This document shows, in pieces, positions 44,182 through 52,691 of a stretch of DNA of 64,000 nt (the first letter of the stretch is position 1; every line of letters begins with the position of its first letter). The DNA is from Flagellimonas hymeniacidonis (GTDB lineage Bacteria > Bacteroidota > Bacteroidia > Flavobacteriales > Flavobacteriaceae), in assembly GCF_008040165.1 (NCBI RefSeq), contig NZ_VRUR01000003.1, positions 38,721-102,720 on the forward strand, written 5' to 3'. The notes beneath the pieces were generated by a model. The model made no database searches. It was not told where the DNA came from and saw nothing but the letters and a program-made list of their open reading frames with translations. The position numbers and the translations under genes are program-made.

Positions 44182-44985
44182 CTGTAAAAGAATATTTGAC
44201 CCTTGGGAAGATTCGTCTCTGACCGCAATCCTAAACTGAGGCAACCTTTATAAAAAGTTTCTATTACCTCTAAACATTGTTCAGTTTTTTTCGATTTGAG
44301 CAGGTTTTCAGTTATCGTTAGAGGATTCATTCCCTTTTGTAGAATGGATTGTTACTAGGTGCCAACAATCCATGGTAAATATTGATGGAAATTCCTAATA
44401 GGCCATTACGTACCTAGGACCTGCATAAACGGCTTGAACAAAAGCCTTTTCTGCCTCAGTATATATAAGGGAATGGAGCAAAGAATAGCATGATTAAAGG
44501 ACTCTCTTGTTTCGTAACTACAAGATTCTGAAAAATTGACATCACCAAATCGATTACTTTCACATAACTGGAAGGGTACCTCTTAATACATCCTAAGATA
44601 CAAAACCTGATATCGGATTGTGGTCTTTACAATCAGATAAACATAGAAACAAAAACAGAAAAAGAGAAGATTTTACTGCTTTTTTAATTTCATAGTTTCA
44701 GGGTACCAAGGTGTTAAAGTATGACAAATTCCTGTTTGGGGGAGATGCTGAATAAAAATGGGAATCTAGATAAGTTGCTCATTAGTCATGGATGAAATGT
44801 GTATATGTCCATAAATACAGTATATAAACCAATAAGATTTTAATTAATCATTTGATTTTAAATTTTTTACAAGGAATTGCCAACTAATTTTTTAACGCTG
44901 ATTCGGAACCTTTTTTTACGAATTTTAAAAGTACGCACCGTGAGAATTATCCTTAATTTGATTTCAAATGAAATCAGAAAAAACA
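44182..44985. other. Gene-free right flank of the fucose locus
   Basis: About 800 nt without a convincing gene between lldD and the tRNA-Lys terminator. An 82-codon minus-strand frame (44082-44330) has a plausible first 29 residues but then runs into lldD antisense. No repeat, integrase or tRNA fragment was recognised. Confidence 0.45.
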
Positions 44986-45020
44986 AAAAAGTCTGTAAAT
45001 CAGCGATTTACAGACTTTTT
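44986..45020 (-). terminator. Terminator of tRNA-Lys
   Basis: Perfect 15-bp inverted repeat AAAAAGTCTGTAAAT (44986-45000) and ATTTACAGACTTTTT (45006-45020), loop CAGCG. It acts on the minus strand after the tRNA and is symmetrical enough to work in both directions. Confidence 0.88.
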
Positions 45021-45043
45021 GAATGATTATGGACTCTCAAAAG

Positions 45044-45116
45044 TGACCTGACTGGGGCTCGAACCCAGGACCCTCTCCTTAAAAGGGAGATGCTCTACCA
45101 ACTGAGCTATCAGGTC
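45044..45116 (-). tRNA. tRNA-Lys (anticodon TTT)
   Basis: A 73-nt cloverleaf on the minus strand. Acceptor GACCTGA pairs with TCAGGTC, discriminator A. D-arm TAGCTCAGTTGGTAGAGCA. Anticodon stem TCTCC/GGAGA with loop CTTTTAA, anticodon TTT. T-arm CTGGGTTCGAGCCCCAG. No encoded CCA. Its 3' end faces the fucose locus. Confidence 0.97.
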
Positions 45117-45153
45117 TTACTTGTTACAACATATATATTGCTCTAAGCGGCTG

Positions 45154-45183
45154 CAAATATAATATCATTAATTTATTTTGCAA
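45154..45183 (-). promoter_or_regulatory. Promoter of tRNA-Lys
   Basis: Minus strand: TTG (45183-45181), exactly 19 bp, then TATATTTG (45161-45154). A full match to the Bacteroidetes consensus, 37 nt upstream of the tRNA 5' end. Confidence 0.75.
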
Positions 45184-45196
45184 GTTGATTTAATGA

Positions 45197-45204
45197 TAAA
45201 TTTG
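45197..45204 (+). promoter_or_regulatory. -7 promoter element for aroK
   Basis: TAAATTTG matches TAnnTTTG and stands 32 nt before the aroK ATG. A TTG at 45178-45180 is 16 bp away, shorter than ideal. Confidence 0.45.
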
Positions 45205-45236
45205 TGTTTTTTTGAAATCAGTTTTAATTCTAATAA

Positions 45237-45752
45237 ATGAAAGTAGTTTTAGTCGGTTATATGGCAAGTGGTAAGTCTTCCATTGGGAAGTTGTTAGCCA
45301 AGGACTTAAATGTCGAATTCATTGATTTGGATGAATATATTGAGGAGGATTTGCAAAAATCAATAGCGACGATTTTTTCTGAAAAAGGTGAAATTTATTT
45401 TAGAAAGATTGAGCATGAAATGTTGCAGCGGGTACTGAATGAAAAAGAAGCGTTTGTTCTTTCCACAGGGGGAGGAACTCCGTGTTATGGAACCAATATG
45501 GACACAATCTTAGAAAAAGCCGATCACTCCATATACTTGCAGTTATCAGTTTCCACATTAGTAGATAGAATACAATCTGAAAAGCATACAAGACCTTTGG
45601 TCTCTGCAATCGATGATGAGGATATACCTGAATTTGTAGGGAAACATCTTTTTGAAAGGCGACAGTACTATTCAAAAGCACAACACAGTCTTGATTGCAA
45701 TGAAAAATTAATCGACACACTGGTGACCCAAATAAAAGAGCTACTACTCTAA
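45237..45752 (+). CDS. aroK: Shikimate kinase
   Basis: Phosphorylates shikimate at the 3-hydroxyl in aromatic amino acid synthesis. It is a 171-aa P-loop kinase: Walker A GYMASGKSSIGK (residues about 7-18), shikimate-binding FIDLDEYIEE, RKIEHEML, and STGGGTPCY (Walker B/GGG motif), with a lid region TRPLVS. Its last 9 nt overlap the convergent phosphoribosyltransferase gene. Confidence 0.95.
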   Translation: MKVVLVGYMASGKSSIGKLLAKDLNVEFIDLDEYIEEDLQKSIATIFSEKGEIYFRKIEHEMLQRVLNEKEAFVLSTGGGTPCYGTNMDTILEKADHSIYLQLSVSTLVDRIQSEKHTRPLVSAIDDEDIPEFVGKHLFERRQYYSKAQHSLDCNEKLIDTLVTQIKELLL

Positions 45753-46241
45753 ATAAACTGCGTTGTTTTTATTTTGAAATTCGACTCTAATATGTTCATT
45801 TAGAGAAGTGGAAAGGGAAATACCTTTATAATCTGCTTTTATAGGATATTTTTTATGGTTTCTGTTGACCAAAACAGCAGTTTTGAGCTGCTTTATTGGT
45901 GTTTTCAGAAAATGATGAACGCCATAAATTAAAGTTGTACCTGAATTTAAAACATCATCGACAAGAACAATGGATTTGTTCTTATAAGCTTCTTCAGTAA
46001 TAGAGGGGTTTACTCCACTTCTCAGAGGGTTCTTCTTGTCCATATTCAATTTGCACAATACAATATGGGCCTCGGTAATTTTTTTTAGAACTGAGACAAT
46101 TTTTTTTGCAAAGTGCAACCCACCACCGTCAATCCCAGCAACAATAATTTCTTTCTCATTTACATTGGTTTCATAAATCTGGTACGCAATACGCTTTACA
46201 ATATGTTGTATTTGCTCGTGGGTAAGTATACGGTTCACCAT
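45744..46241 (-). CDS. PyrR-like phosphoribosyltransferase
   Basis: A 165-aa type I phosphoribosyltransferase. The PRPP loop is IVLVDDVLNSGTTLIYG, and VNRNHKKYPIKADYKGISLSTSL matches the PyrR signature 'DRGHRELPIRADYVG'. PyrR proteins combine pyr mRNA attenuation with weak uracil phosphoribosyltransferase activity. In Bacteroidetes the RNA-binding role is not established and no pyr gene is near, so only the enzyme fold is firm. Convergent with aroK (9-nt overlap). Confidence 0.8.
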   Translation of the reverse strand: MVNRILTHEQIQHIVKRIAYQIYETNVNEKEIIVAGIDGGGLHFAKKIVSVLKKITEAHIVLCKLNMDKKNPLRSGVNPSITEEAYKNKSIVLVDDVLNSGTTLIYGVHHFLKTPIKQLKTAVLVNRNHKKYPIKADYKGISLSTSLNEHIRVEFQNKNNAVYLE

Positions 46242-46276
46242 AGATTAAAGATAAGAAGAATCAAAGATAAAGAAAC

Positions 46277-46651
46277 CTACTCTTCAGATTCATCCAAATA
46301 CCCATCAATATCCCTTCTGTCCTTTTTAGTAGGTCTCCCTAGTCCTTTTTTTCTATAATGCTCTTTTGCCGATTTCAGCAACTCCGTATGTGTAAAAGCC
46401 TCTTTTGGTGTGGTATCTTTTCTATAAATGTCCACTAATTTTGCTCCCATGCGGCTTTCTGGGATATCCAAAACAGTCAGCTGATAATCAATCTGGTTTT
46501 TTCTTACAACAACTTTATCCATAGGATAAACCTCTCTTGAAGGTTTAACGACACTATCGTTAATTCTAACATGGCCTTTTTTAACAGCATTGGTAGCAAC
46601 GTTTCTTGTTTTATAGTATCTAATACACCAAAGGTATTTATCAATGCGCAT
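46277..46651 (-). CDS. S4-domain RNA-binding protein (Hsp15/HslR-like)
   Basis: A 124-aa protein opening with an S4 RNA-binding fold: MRIDKYLWCIRYYKTRNVATNAVKKGHVRINDS. A basic tail follows (EHYRKKGLGRPTKKDRRDID). Hsp15-type proteins bind stalled 50S subunits carrying nascent chains and help recycle them. Similarity to heat-shock Hsp15 is in the S4 part and the overall length. It is 35 nt upstream of the phosphoribosyltransferase, so the two may be cotranscribed. Confidence 0.85.
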   Translation of the reverse strand: MRIDKYLWCIRYYKTRNVATNAVKKGHVRINDSVVKPSREVYPMDKVVVRKNQIDYQLTVLDIPESRMGAKLVDIYRKDTTPKEAFTHTELLKSAKEHYRKKGLGRPTKKDRRDIDGYLDESEE

Positions 46652-46729
46652 AGCCTCTGCAAAACTTTGTTAATGCAATAAGCAAAAATAGCGGAAAATT
46701 GTATCTTGCGCAGCTAAATTATATACTTG

Positions 46730-47698
46730 ATGAAGTACGGACTTTTTCTTTCTTTATTATTTACGGTGCTACTTATTTCCTGTAAAAATGATGATGATGT
46801 GGATGTGCAGTCGGTTCCACCCAGATTGTTGGCGGAAGTGTCTCCAGAAAATGATGCGGAAATAGTAGAATTTTTGGAAACGCATTTTTACAATTACGAG
46901 GAATTCGCATCACCTCCAGCGGATTTTGACTATAAAATTAAGATTGATACTATTGCTGGGGCAAATGCTGATAAAGCTCCATTGGCCAATTTTATCAAAG
47001 ACACCACCATAAACGTCTCTTCATCTCAGCTTGCCTTATCGGAAGAAGAAAATGATATATCGCACAAGCTTTATTATCTAATAGCTAGGGAAGGCGAAGG
47101 AGTGCAACCAACAGTAGCGGATTCGACTTTGCTTCGTTATGAAGGAATGTTACTCGATGGCGAGAAATTTGATGCATCAACTAGCTTTTTATGGCAAGAA
47201 CTACCTTTTTTCCTAAGAGGTTATGCCACTGGGATCACTAAACTTAAATCAGGGACCAGTGATGGTTTAGTTGTTAATGGCGATGGAACGGTTTCTTATA
47301 CCAATAGTGGTGTTGGAATGGTCATAATGCCATCTGGACTAGGATATTTTTCTGGCACTGGACCCACTGGCGGAATACCTAGATATGCTAATCTTATTTT
47401 CAGTGTTGAAGTGGGTAGGGTCATTGTTGAAACTGATAGTGATAATGACGGAGTTCCATCAATATTAGAAGACCGCAATGGTAATGGTTTTATGTTCGAT
47501 GACAATACCGATAGTGATGTTGAACCTGCCAATGGTGCATTTGCAGACTTTCAAGATGGGGACGATGATGGTGATGGTGTTTCCACAAGAAATGAAATCT
47601 CCGATGAAGATGGGAATATCATTCTTCCGTATCCAAGTACGGGAGGTATAGCAGATTATCTAAATCCAGATGTTCAACGAACACCGGGTAATAATTAA
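46730..47698 (+). CDS. FKBP-type peptidylprolyl isomerase lipoprotein with Asp-rich tail
   Basis: A 322-aa surface or periplasmic lipoprotein: signal MKYGLFLSLLFTVLLISC. The middle (about 110-225) has FKBP features: GVQPTVADSTLLRYEGMLLDGEKFDAS, FLRGYATGITKLKSG and VMIMPSGLGY-like strands. The C-terminal 90 residues are rich in Asp and Gly (DSDNDGVPSILEDRNGNG, DGDDDGDGVSTRNEISDEDG), as in thrombospondin type 3 calcium-binding repeats. It is a putative periplasmic foldase or structural FKBP. The start is ATG 46730; the TTG at 46727 is adjacent. It has its own strong terminator. Confidence 0.8.
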   Translation: MKYGLFLSLLFTVLLISCKNDDDVDVQSVPPRLLAEVSPENDAEIVEFLETHFYNYEEFASPPADFDYKIKIDTIAGANADKAPLANFIKDTTINVSSSQLALSEEENDISHKLYYLIAREGEGVQPTVADSTLLRYEGMLLDGEKFDASTSFLWQELPFFLRGYATGITKLKSGTSDGLVVNGDGTVSYTNSGVGMVIMPSGLGYFSGTGPTGGIPRYANLIFSVEVGRVIVETDSDNDGVPSILEDRNGNGFMFDDNTDSDVEPANGAFADFQDGDDDGDGVSTRNEISDEDGNIILPYPSTGGIADYLNPDVQRTPGNN

Positions 47699-47708
47699 AA
47701 TAAAAAAG

Positions 47709-47726
47709 GCCCGCTTTTAAGCGGGC
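47709..47726. terminator. Bidirectional terminator between FKBP and porin genes
   Basis: GCCCGCT/AGCGGGC stem with a 4-nt loop, flanked by A runs on the left and T runs on the right. It can serve both the + FKBP gene and the - outer-membrane gene, which converge here. Confidence 0.85.
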
Positions 47727-47750
47727 TTTTTTCTATCCTTTTTTTCAAAC

Positions 47751-48362
47751 TTATAATTTCACCGATAAGGCAAAAATTATTTGTGATGGCCTTGAATCCA
47801 CCCGGCCCTCTATATTCGTAATGTTATTGGAAACAAATCGAGCTTCATTTTCGGAAAACCCACGCTCATAGCGTACGTCTACTCCAACTTTACCAAGATT
47901 AACGCCAACACCTGCATTAAGACCTACGGTAAAATCATTCTCTACGTCTTCTACCTCAATATCGCCTAGATCGTTTTTAAGCGTGTACTGAAAAGCTGGA
48001 CCTGCAAAAATATGCAAGGGTCCAATAAGCTTATACCCTAATAGTACTGGAAGGTCCAATTTTGAAATATCATAATCATTGGAAGCACCATCCAAATCGT
48101 AGCTACTTTTTGTTTTTGAATATACTAGCTCTGGTCTAAGATAAATTTTAGGGAAATCAAGTTTGCCCCAAAAACCAATATGATAACCAGCTTTGCCTTC
48201 GGCTCCTTCTACAATGTTTTGTCCGGCGTCACCAACCGATCCAATTAAGTCTCCATTCTTGTTGTAACTCAGTCCGGCCTTAATACCAAATCCAGAACCG
48301 CTTTGTGCAAATACAGCAGACCCCATTAGGGTCAACACTGCCATTAGAAGTGTTTTTTTCAT
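47751..48362 (-). CDS. Outer-membrane beta-barrel protein (porin family)
   Basis: A 203-aa outer-membrane protein. Signal peptide MKKTLLMAVLTLMGSAVFAQ, then an eight-strand-like barrel: GFGIKAGLSYNKNGD, AGYHIGFWGKLDFPKIYLRPELVYS, LLGYKLIGPLHIFAGPAFQY, LNAGVGVNLGKVGVDVRYERG and a C-terminal strand ending ALSVKL. It matches the outer-membrane beta-barrel group common in Bacteroidetes. Function and substrate are unknown. Confidence 0.88.
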   Translation of the reverse strand: MKKTLLMAVLTLMGSAVFAQSGSGFGIKAGLSYNKNGDLIGSVGDAGQNIVEGAEGKAGYHIGFWGKLDFPKIYLRPELVYSKTKSSYDLDGASNDYDISKLDLPVLLGYKLIGPLHIFAGPAFQYTLKNDLGDIEVEDVENDFTVGLNAGVGVNLGKVGVDVRYERGFSENEARFVSNNITNIEGRVDSRPSQIIFALSVKL

Positions 48363-48411
48363 AAGTGTTTCGTTTTAATAGATTGATGAATATCAAAGAT
48401 GATACCGAAAA

Positions 48412-49365
48412 TTATTTTCGTTTCATCACTTTTAAAACGGCAGCTTCTATGGCTTTATTGTTTAATCCGTACTTATCCATAAGCTGATCTGGTGTTCCAC
48501 TTTCACCAAAAGTATCTTGAGTTGCCACAAACTCCTGAGGTGTAGGATGATGGGTTGCCAATACTCTGGAAACACTTTCGCCAAGCCCTCCAAGATAGTT
48601 GTGCTCTTCGGCAGTAACAACGCAACCGGTCTTTTTCACAGAAGCCAAAATAGCTTCATTGTCAAGCGGTTTAATGGTGTGAATATTGATTACTTCCGCA
48701 GAAATCCCCTGATTTTCAAGATTTTCGGCAGCGATCAAAGATTGCCAAACCAAATGGCCTGTTGCTATGATGGTAACATCGGTCCCTTCATTGAGCATTA
48801 ATGCTTTTCCAATCTCAAACTTTTGATCAGCAGGGGTAAAGTTGGCTACTTTTGGTCTTCCAAAACGTAAGTATACAGGGCCATGGTGCTCGGCTATGGC
48901 CAAAGTAGCTGCTTTCGTCTGATTAAAATCGCAAGGATTGATAACCGTCATGCCTGGAAGCATTTTCATTAAACCGATATCCTCTAAAATTTGATGCGTT
49001 GCTCCATCTTCTCCAAGTGTAATACCTGCATGGGAGGCACAGATTTTCACATTTTTATCCGAATATGCAATAGATTGGCGAATTTGATCATATACTCTAC
49101 CGGTAGAAAAATTTGCAAACGTTCCAGTGAACGGAATTTTACCTCCAATAGTAAGTCCCGCTGCTATTCCCATCATGTTCGCTTCTGCAATTCCAATTTG
49201 AAAAAAACGTTCTGGATTCTCATCAATAAATGTTTGAATCTTTAAAGAACCTACCAAATCTGCACAGAGAGCAACTACATTGGGGTTAGTTCTACCAAGT
49301 TCTGTCATTCCTGCTCCAAAACCGCTTCGGGTATCTTGTTTGCCTTGATCTATATATTTTGTCAT
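48412..49365 (-). CDS. Transketolase, C-terminal subunit
   Basis: A 317-aa second half of a split transketolase, holding the pyrimidine-binding and C-terminal domains. Visible: RSGFGAGMTELGRTNPNVVALCADL, FFQIGIAEANMMGIAAGL with the thiamine-activating Glu, CASHAGITLGEDGATHQ, and VVTAEEHNYLGGLGE. It pairs with the N-terminal subunit encoded 17 nt upstream to transfer two-carbon ketol units in the pentose phosphate pathway, using thiamine diphosphate. Confidence 0.92.
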   Translation of the reverse strand: MTKYIDQGKQDTRSGFGAGMTELGRTNPNVVALCADLVGSLKIQTFIDENPERFFQIGIAEANMMGIAAGLTIGGKIPFTGTFANFSTGRVYDQIRQSIAYSDKNVKICASHAGITLGEDGATHQILEDIGLMKMLPGMTVINPCDFNQTKAATLAIAEHHGPVYLRFGRPKVANFTPADQKFEIGKALMLNEGTDVTIIATGHLVWQSLIAAENLENQGISAEVINIHTIKPLDNEAILASVKKTGCVVTAEEHNYLGGLGESVSRVLATHHPTPQEFVATQDTFGESGTPDQLMDKYGLNNKAIEAAVLKVMKRK

Positions 49366-49382
49366 CTTCGTTTTCTTAAGAA

Positions 49383-50228
49383 TTAATAGTCACCTAAAGT
49401 TTCTGGGTTTTGTGCCAATGCTGTTTCCAATTGTTCATCACTAGGAGCTTTTCCGTGCCAAGCATGTGTATGCATCATAAAATCAACCCCATTACCCATC
49501 ATTGTAGTCATTACTATGCAAACTGGTTTTCCTTTTCCGGTTCTACTTTTTGCCTCTTTTAAACCAGCAATAACTTGTTCTAAGTCATTTCCATTTTCTA
49601 TTTCTAAAACATCCCATCCAAAAACTCTAAATTTTTCAGCAACATCACCTAGTGGCAACACATCATCCGTAGATCCATCTATTTGTTGCCCATTTAAATC
49701 AATAGTGGCAATATAATTATCTACCTTATTTCCTGCGGCATACATAATGGCTTCCCAATTTTGACCTTCTTGTAATTCTCCATCACCATGTAAACTATAG
49801 ATTAAATGATTATCGCCGTTTATTTTTTTTGCCAAGGCCGCTCCAATAGCCACAGACATTCCTTGTCCCAATGATCCAGATGCAATACGAACTCCTGGCA
49901 GACCTTCATGGGTAGTTGGGTGACCCTGTAGTCGCGAATCAATTAATCTAAAGGTGTTGAGTTCATCAATGGGGAAATATCCTCTTCTTGCCAAAACACT
50001 ATAAAATACTGGAGATATATGGCCATTGGAAAGGAAGAAGAGATCTTCACCATTTCCATCCATATTAAAACCATCTTTTAGTTCCATAATTTCATTGTAT
50101 AGTGCAACAAAAAATTCAGTACAGCCCAAAGAACCTCCTGGGTGTCCGGAATTTACTTTATGGACCATTCGTAAAATGTCTCTTCGGACCTGGATCACTA
50201 AATCTTGTAATTCTTGTGTGCTTGGCAT
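49383..50228 (-). CDS. Transketolase, N-terminal subunit
   Basis: A 281-aa thiamine-diphosphate-binding half of transketolase. VNSGHPGGSLGCTEFFVALY, FFLSNGHISPVFYSVLARRG, GSLGQGMSVAIGAALAKK, and the ThDP motif HGDGELQEGQNWEA through TIDLNGQQIDG. Split two-gene transketolases are common in Bacteroidetes and archaea. A full promoter lies upstream (50248-50278). Confidence 0.93.
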   Translation of the reverse strand: MPSTQELQDLVIQVRRDILRMVHKVNSGHPGGSLGCTEFFVALYNEIMELKDGFNMDGNGEDLFFLSNGHISPVFYSVLARRGYFPIDELNTFRLIDSRLQGHPTTHEGLPGVRIASGSLGQGMSVAIGAALAKKINGDNHLIYSLHGDGELQEGQNWEAIMYAAGNKVDNYIATIDLNGQQIDGSTDDVLPLGDVAEKFRVFGWDVLEIENGNDLEQVIAGLKEAKSRTGKGKPVCIVMTTMMGNGVDFMMHTHAWHGKAPSDEQLETALAQNPETLGDY

Positions 50229-50247
50229 TGTGTTAATTTTATGATGC

Positions 50248-50278
50248 CAAAAGTAACCGCATTCACTTTGTTAAACAA
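50248..50278 (-). promoter_or_regulatory. Promoter of the transketolase operon
   Basis: Minus strand: TTG (50278-50276), 20 bp, TACTTTTG (50255-50248), 19 nt before the start codon. Close to the Bacteroidetes consensus. Confidence 0.65.
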
Positions 50279-50358
50279 GCGACTAGGGATTATTTTACGA
50301 AACGGTTTGCGGAAACAAACTTTATTTTTTTGTTAAGGCTTTGTGGAAATGAGTTGGC

Positions 50359-50366
50359 TATATTTG
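50359..50366 (+). promoter_or_regulatory. -7 promoter element for tgt
   Basis: TATATTTG, perfect TAnnTTTG, 18 nt before the TTG start of tgt. An upstream TTTG (50340-50343) is 15 bp away. The -7 position supports the TTG start, since no in-frame start exists between it and the coding region. Confidence 0.5.
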
Positions 50367-50384
50367 CGGTTTTAAATACAACTA

Positions 50385-51515
50385 TTGGAGTTTACCCTAG
50401 CACATAAAGATACCCAAAGCAAGGCAAGGGCCGGAGAATTATCTACAGATCACGGAGTCATACAGACGCCCATATTTATGCCCGTAGGAACCGTAGCATC
50501 TGTAAAAAGTGTACATCAGAGAGAGTTAAAAGATGATATTAACCCCGATGTAATACTTGGGAATACCTATCACTTATATCTTAGGCCGGGAACAGGGATT
50601 TTGGAACAAGCTGGAGGTTTGCACAAGTTTATGGGTTGGGATAGAAATATTTTGACCGATAGTGGTGGATATCAAGTGTATTCCTTATCTGGCAATAGAA
50701 AAATTAATGAAGAAGGGGTAAATTTCAAATCACATATTGATGGTTCCTCTCATTTTTTCACTCCTGAAAACGTGATGGAGATTCAAAGAACTATAGGAGC
50801 AGACATTATTATGGCATTTGATGAATGTACACCCTACCCTTGTGATTATGATTATGCAAAACGCTCCATGCACATGACCCATAGATGGTTGGATAGATGC
50901 ATCACGCATTTGGAAAAGCTTCCTTTTAAGTATGATTATGCTCAAAGCTTTTTCCCTATTGTGCAAGGTTCTACCTATAAAGATTTAAGAAAACAGTCTG
51001 CAGAATATATTGCTTCCGTTGGTGCAGAAGGAAATGCAATTGGAGGATTATCCGTAGGAGAACCAGCTGAGGAAATGTACGAGATGGCAGAAATTGTCTG
51101 TGATATCCTTCCAGAAGATAAACCCAGATATTTGATGGGAGTAGGTACCCCAATTAACATTCTTGAGAATATAGCTTTGGGTGTTGATATGTTCGACTGT
51201 GTAATGCCTACCCGTAATGCTCGTAATGGTATGCTATTTACAGCACACGGTACCATCAATATTAAAAATAAGAAATGGGAGGCAGATTTCTCTCCTATTG
51301 ATGAAATGGGAATAACCTTTGTGGATACCGAGTATTCCAAAGCATATTTGCGACATCTTTTTGTCGCCAAGGAGTATTTGGGCAAACAAATTGCTACCAT
51401 TCACAACCTCGGTTTCTACCTATGGTTGGTGCGTACCGCCAGAGAGCGTATTTTAGCTGGGGATTTTCAGGAGTGGAAAACCAAAATGGTAAAACAAATG
51501 GATAAAAGATTATAA
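50385..51515 (+). CDS. tgt: tRNA-guanine transglycosylase (Tgt) lacking zinc cysteines
   Basis: Exchanges G34 of GUN-anticodon tRNAs for preQ1 in queuosine synthesis. The 376-aa protein has the general acid/base D92 in ILTDSGGYQVYS, the preQ1 loop GGLSVGEP and nucleophile D271 in MFDCVMPTRNARNG. The C-terminal zinc site of Zymomonas Tgt (C318, C320, C323, H349) aligns by a constant offset of 9 to G309, T311, D314 and H340, so three of four ligands are absent. Translation starts at TTG. It overlaps the permease gene by one nucleotide. Function is judged intact because all catalytic residues are present. Confidence 0.92.
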   Translation: MEFTLAHKDTQSKARAGELSTDHGVIQTPIFMPVGTVASVKSVHQRELKDDINPDVILGNTYHLYLRPGTGILEQAGGLHKFMGWDRNILTDSGGYQVYSLSGNRKINEEGVNFKSHIDGSSHFFTPENVMEIQRTIGADIIMAFDECTPYPCDYDYAKRSMHMTHRWLDRCITHLEKLPFKYDYAQSFFPIVQGSTYKDLRKQSAEYIASVGAEGNAIGGLSVGEPAEEMYEMAEIVCDILPEDKPRYLMGVGTPINILENIALGVDMFDCVMPTRNARNGMLFTAHGTINIKNKKWEADFSPIDEMGITFVDTEYSKAYLRHLFVAKEYLGKQIATIHNLGFYLWLVRTARERILAGDFQEWKTKMVKQMDKRL

Positions 51516-52597
51516 TGCTTACCATACTAGATAAATACATCTTAAAACGCTATCTGGTTACCTTTTTGGGGATGCTCTTGCTATTTGTGCCTATTGGCAT
51601 TATGGCCAATTTAGCGGAAAAAATAGGTAAGATTATCGACAATGAAGCTCCATTAAGTGAAGTCATTGTGTTCTATGGTAATTTTACTTTGGTGATTGGT
51701 AATTTATTACTTCCCATTTTTTTGTTTCTATCCATTATCTTCTTCACCTCTAAACTGGCAAGTAATACAGAAATTGTTGCCATTTTAAGCTCAGGAGTCT
51801 CTTATGGCCGCTTTTTAAGGCCTTATCTTATTGGTGCAACATTGGTTGCCTTGCTCATTTTTATGATGGGAATGTTTATTGTACCCTACGCTAGTATAGG
51901 CTACAATGAATTTGAGTACAAGTACTTTAAAAAAGGAAGGCAAGATCGGGTTACAAGTAATATATTTAATCAGTTGAATGAAGATGATTATATCTATGTT
52001 AGCAGTTTTGACCCAAACAGGAAAATAGGGTACAATTTCACCTATGAGCATTTTGATTCCATTAAAAAATTGGATTACAAAATTTCGGCCACAAACATTA
52101 GATGGATAGAAAAAGACAGTACTTATAGGTTGACCAATTATGTAAAGAGAAAACTCAGGAATGATGTGGAAGTCATGCAGACCAAACGAAGATTGGATAC
52201 ATTGTTTACTTTTAAAATAGAAGACCTTACTCCAGTATCTTATGTGGCGGAGACCAAAAACTTATTTGAGCTTAACGAGTTTATCGATGACCAAAAAAGC
52301 AAGGGAGCTTCCAATATTAATGCATACATATTAGTAAAATATAAGAGGTGGGCTTTACCCATTACAGCATTTGTTCTCACCATTATCGCCGTAGCGGTTT
52401 CTTCCGTAAAAAGGAGGGGGGGCATGGGCCTCAACCTGGCTTTTGGTATAGGAGTGGCGTTCATTTACATTTTTTTCGATAAGGTTTTTGGTACCCTTGC
52501 TGAACAATCTGGTTTCTCACCACTTTTAGCTGTCGTTGTTCCAAACCTTATTTTTGGCGCTTTTGCAGTCTATATGTTGATGAGAGCCAAACGATAA
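51515..52597 (+). CDS. LptF/LptG-family permease (YjgP/YjgQ)
   Basis: A 360-aa membrane subunit of the lipopolysaccharide-extracting ABC transporter. It starts LTILDKYILKRYLVTFLGML with the first helices, has two further helices before residue 120, a large periplasmic beta-jellyroll domain (about 130-270), and three C-terminal helices. Bacteroidetes commonly encode one or two such proteins away from lptB. LptF and LptG cannot be told apart here. It is translationally coupled to tgt. Confidence 0.88.
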   Translation: MLTILDKYILKRYLVTFLGMLLLFVPIGIMANLAEKIGKIIDNEAPLSEVIVFYGNFTLVIGNLLLPIFLFLSIIFFTSKLASNTEIVAILSSGVSYGRFLRPYLIGATLVALLIFMMGMFIVPYASIGYNEFEYKYFKKGRQDRVTSNIFNQLNEDDYIYVSSFDPNRKIGYNFTYEHFDSIKKLDYKISATNIRWIEKDSTYRLTNYVKRKLRNDVEVMQTKRRLDTLFTFKIEDLTPVSYVAETKNLFELNEFIDDQKSKGASNINAYILVKYKRWALPITAFVLTIIAVAVSSVKRRGGMGLNLAFGIGVAFIYIFFDKVFGTLAEQSGFSPLLAVVVPNLIFGAFAVYMLMRAKR

Positions 52598-52651
52598 GAT
52601 ATTTCATCGTTAAATACCCTTTCAAGTTTTTAGGAGTGTCCTTTAAAGTTT

Positions 52652-52659
52652 TATATTTG
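52652..52659 (+). promoter_or_regulatory. -7 promoter element for accA
   Basis: TATATTTG, perfect TAnnTTTG, 32 nt before the accA ATG. No good upstream TTG was identified. Confidence 0.5.
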
Positions 52660-52691
52660 TCCCCATTATATTTTTCTGAAACCAACTTCCA

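Noticed and set aside
44082..44330. 82-codon minus-strand frame beginning MNPLTITENLLKSKK
   Set aside because: The first third looks protein-like, but most of the frame is antisense to the well-supported lactate dehydrogenase and no family or promoter was recognised.
22136..45043. Possible genomic island integrated at the 3' end of tRNA-Lys
   Set aside because: The tRNA 3' end faces the locus, but I found no duplicated tRNA 3' sequence at the far side, no integrase and no transfer genes.
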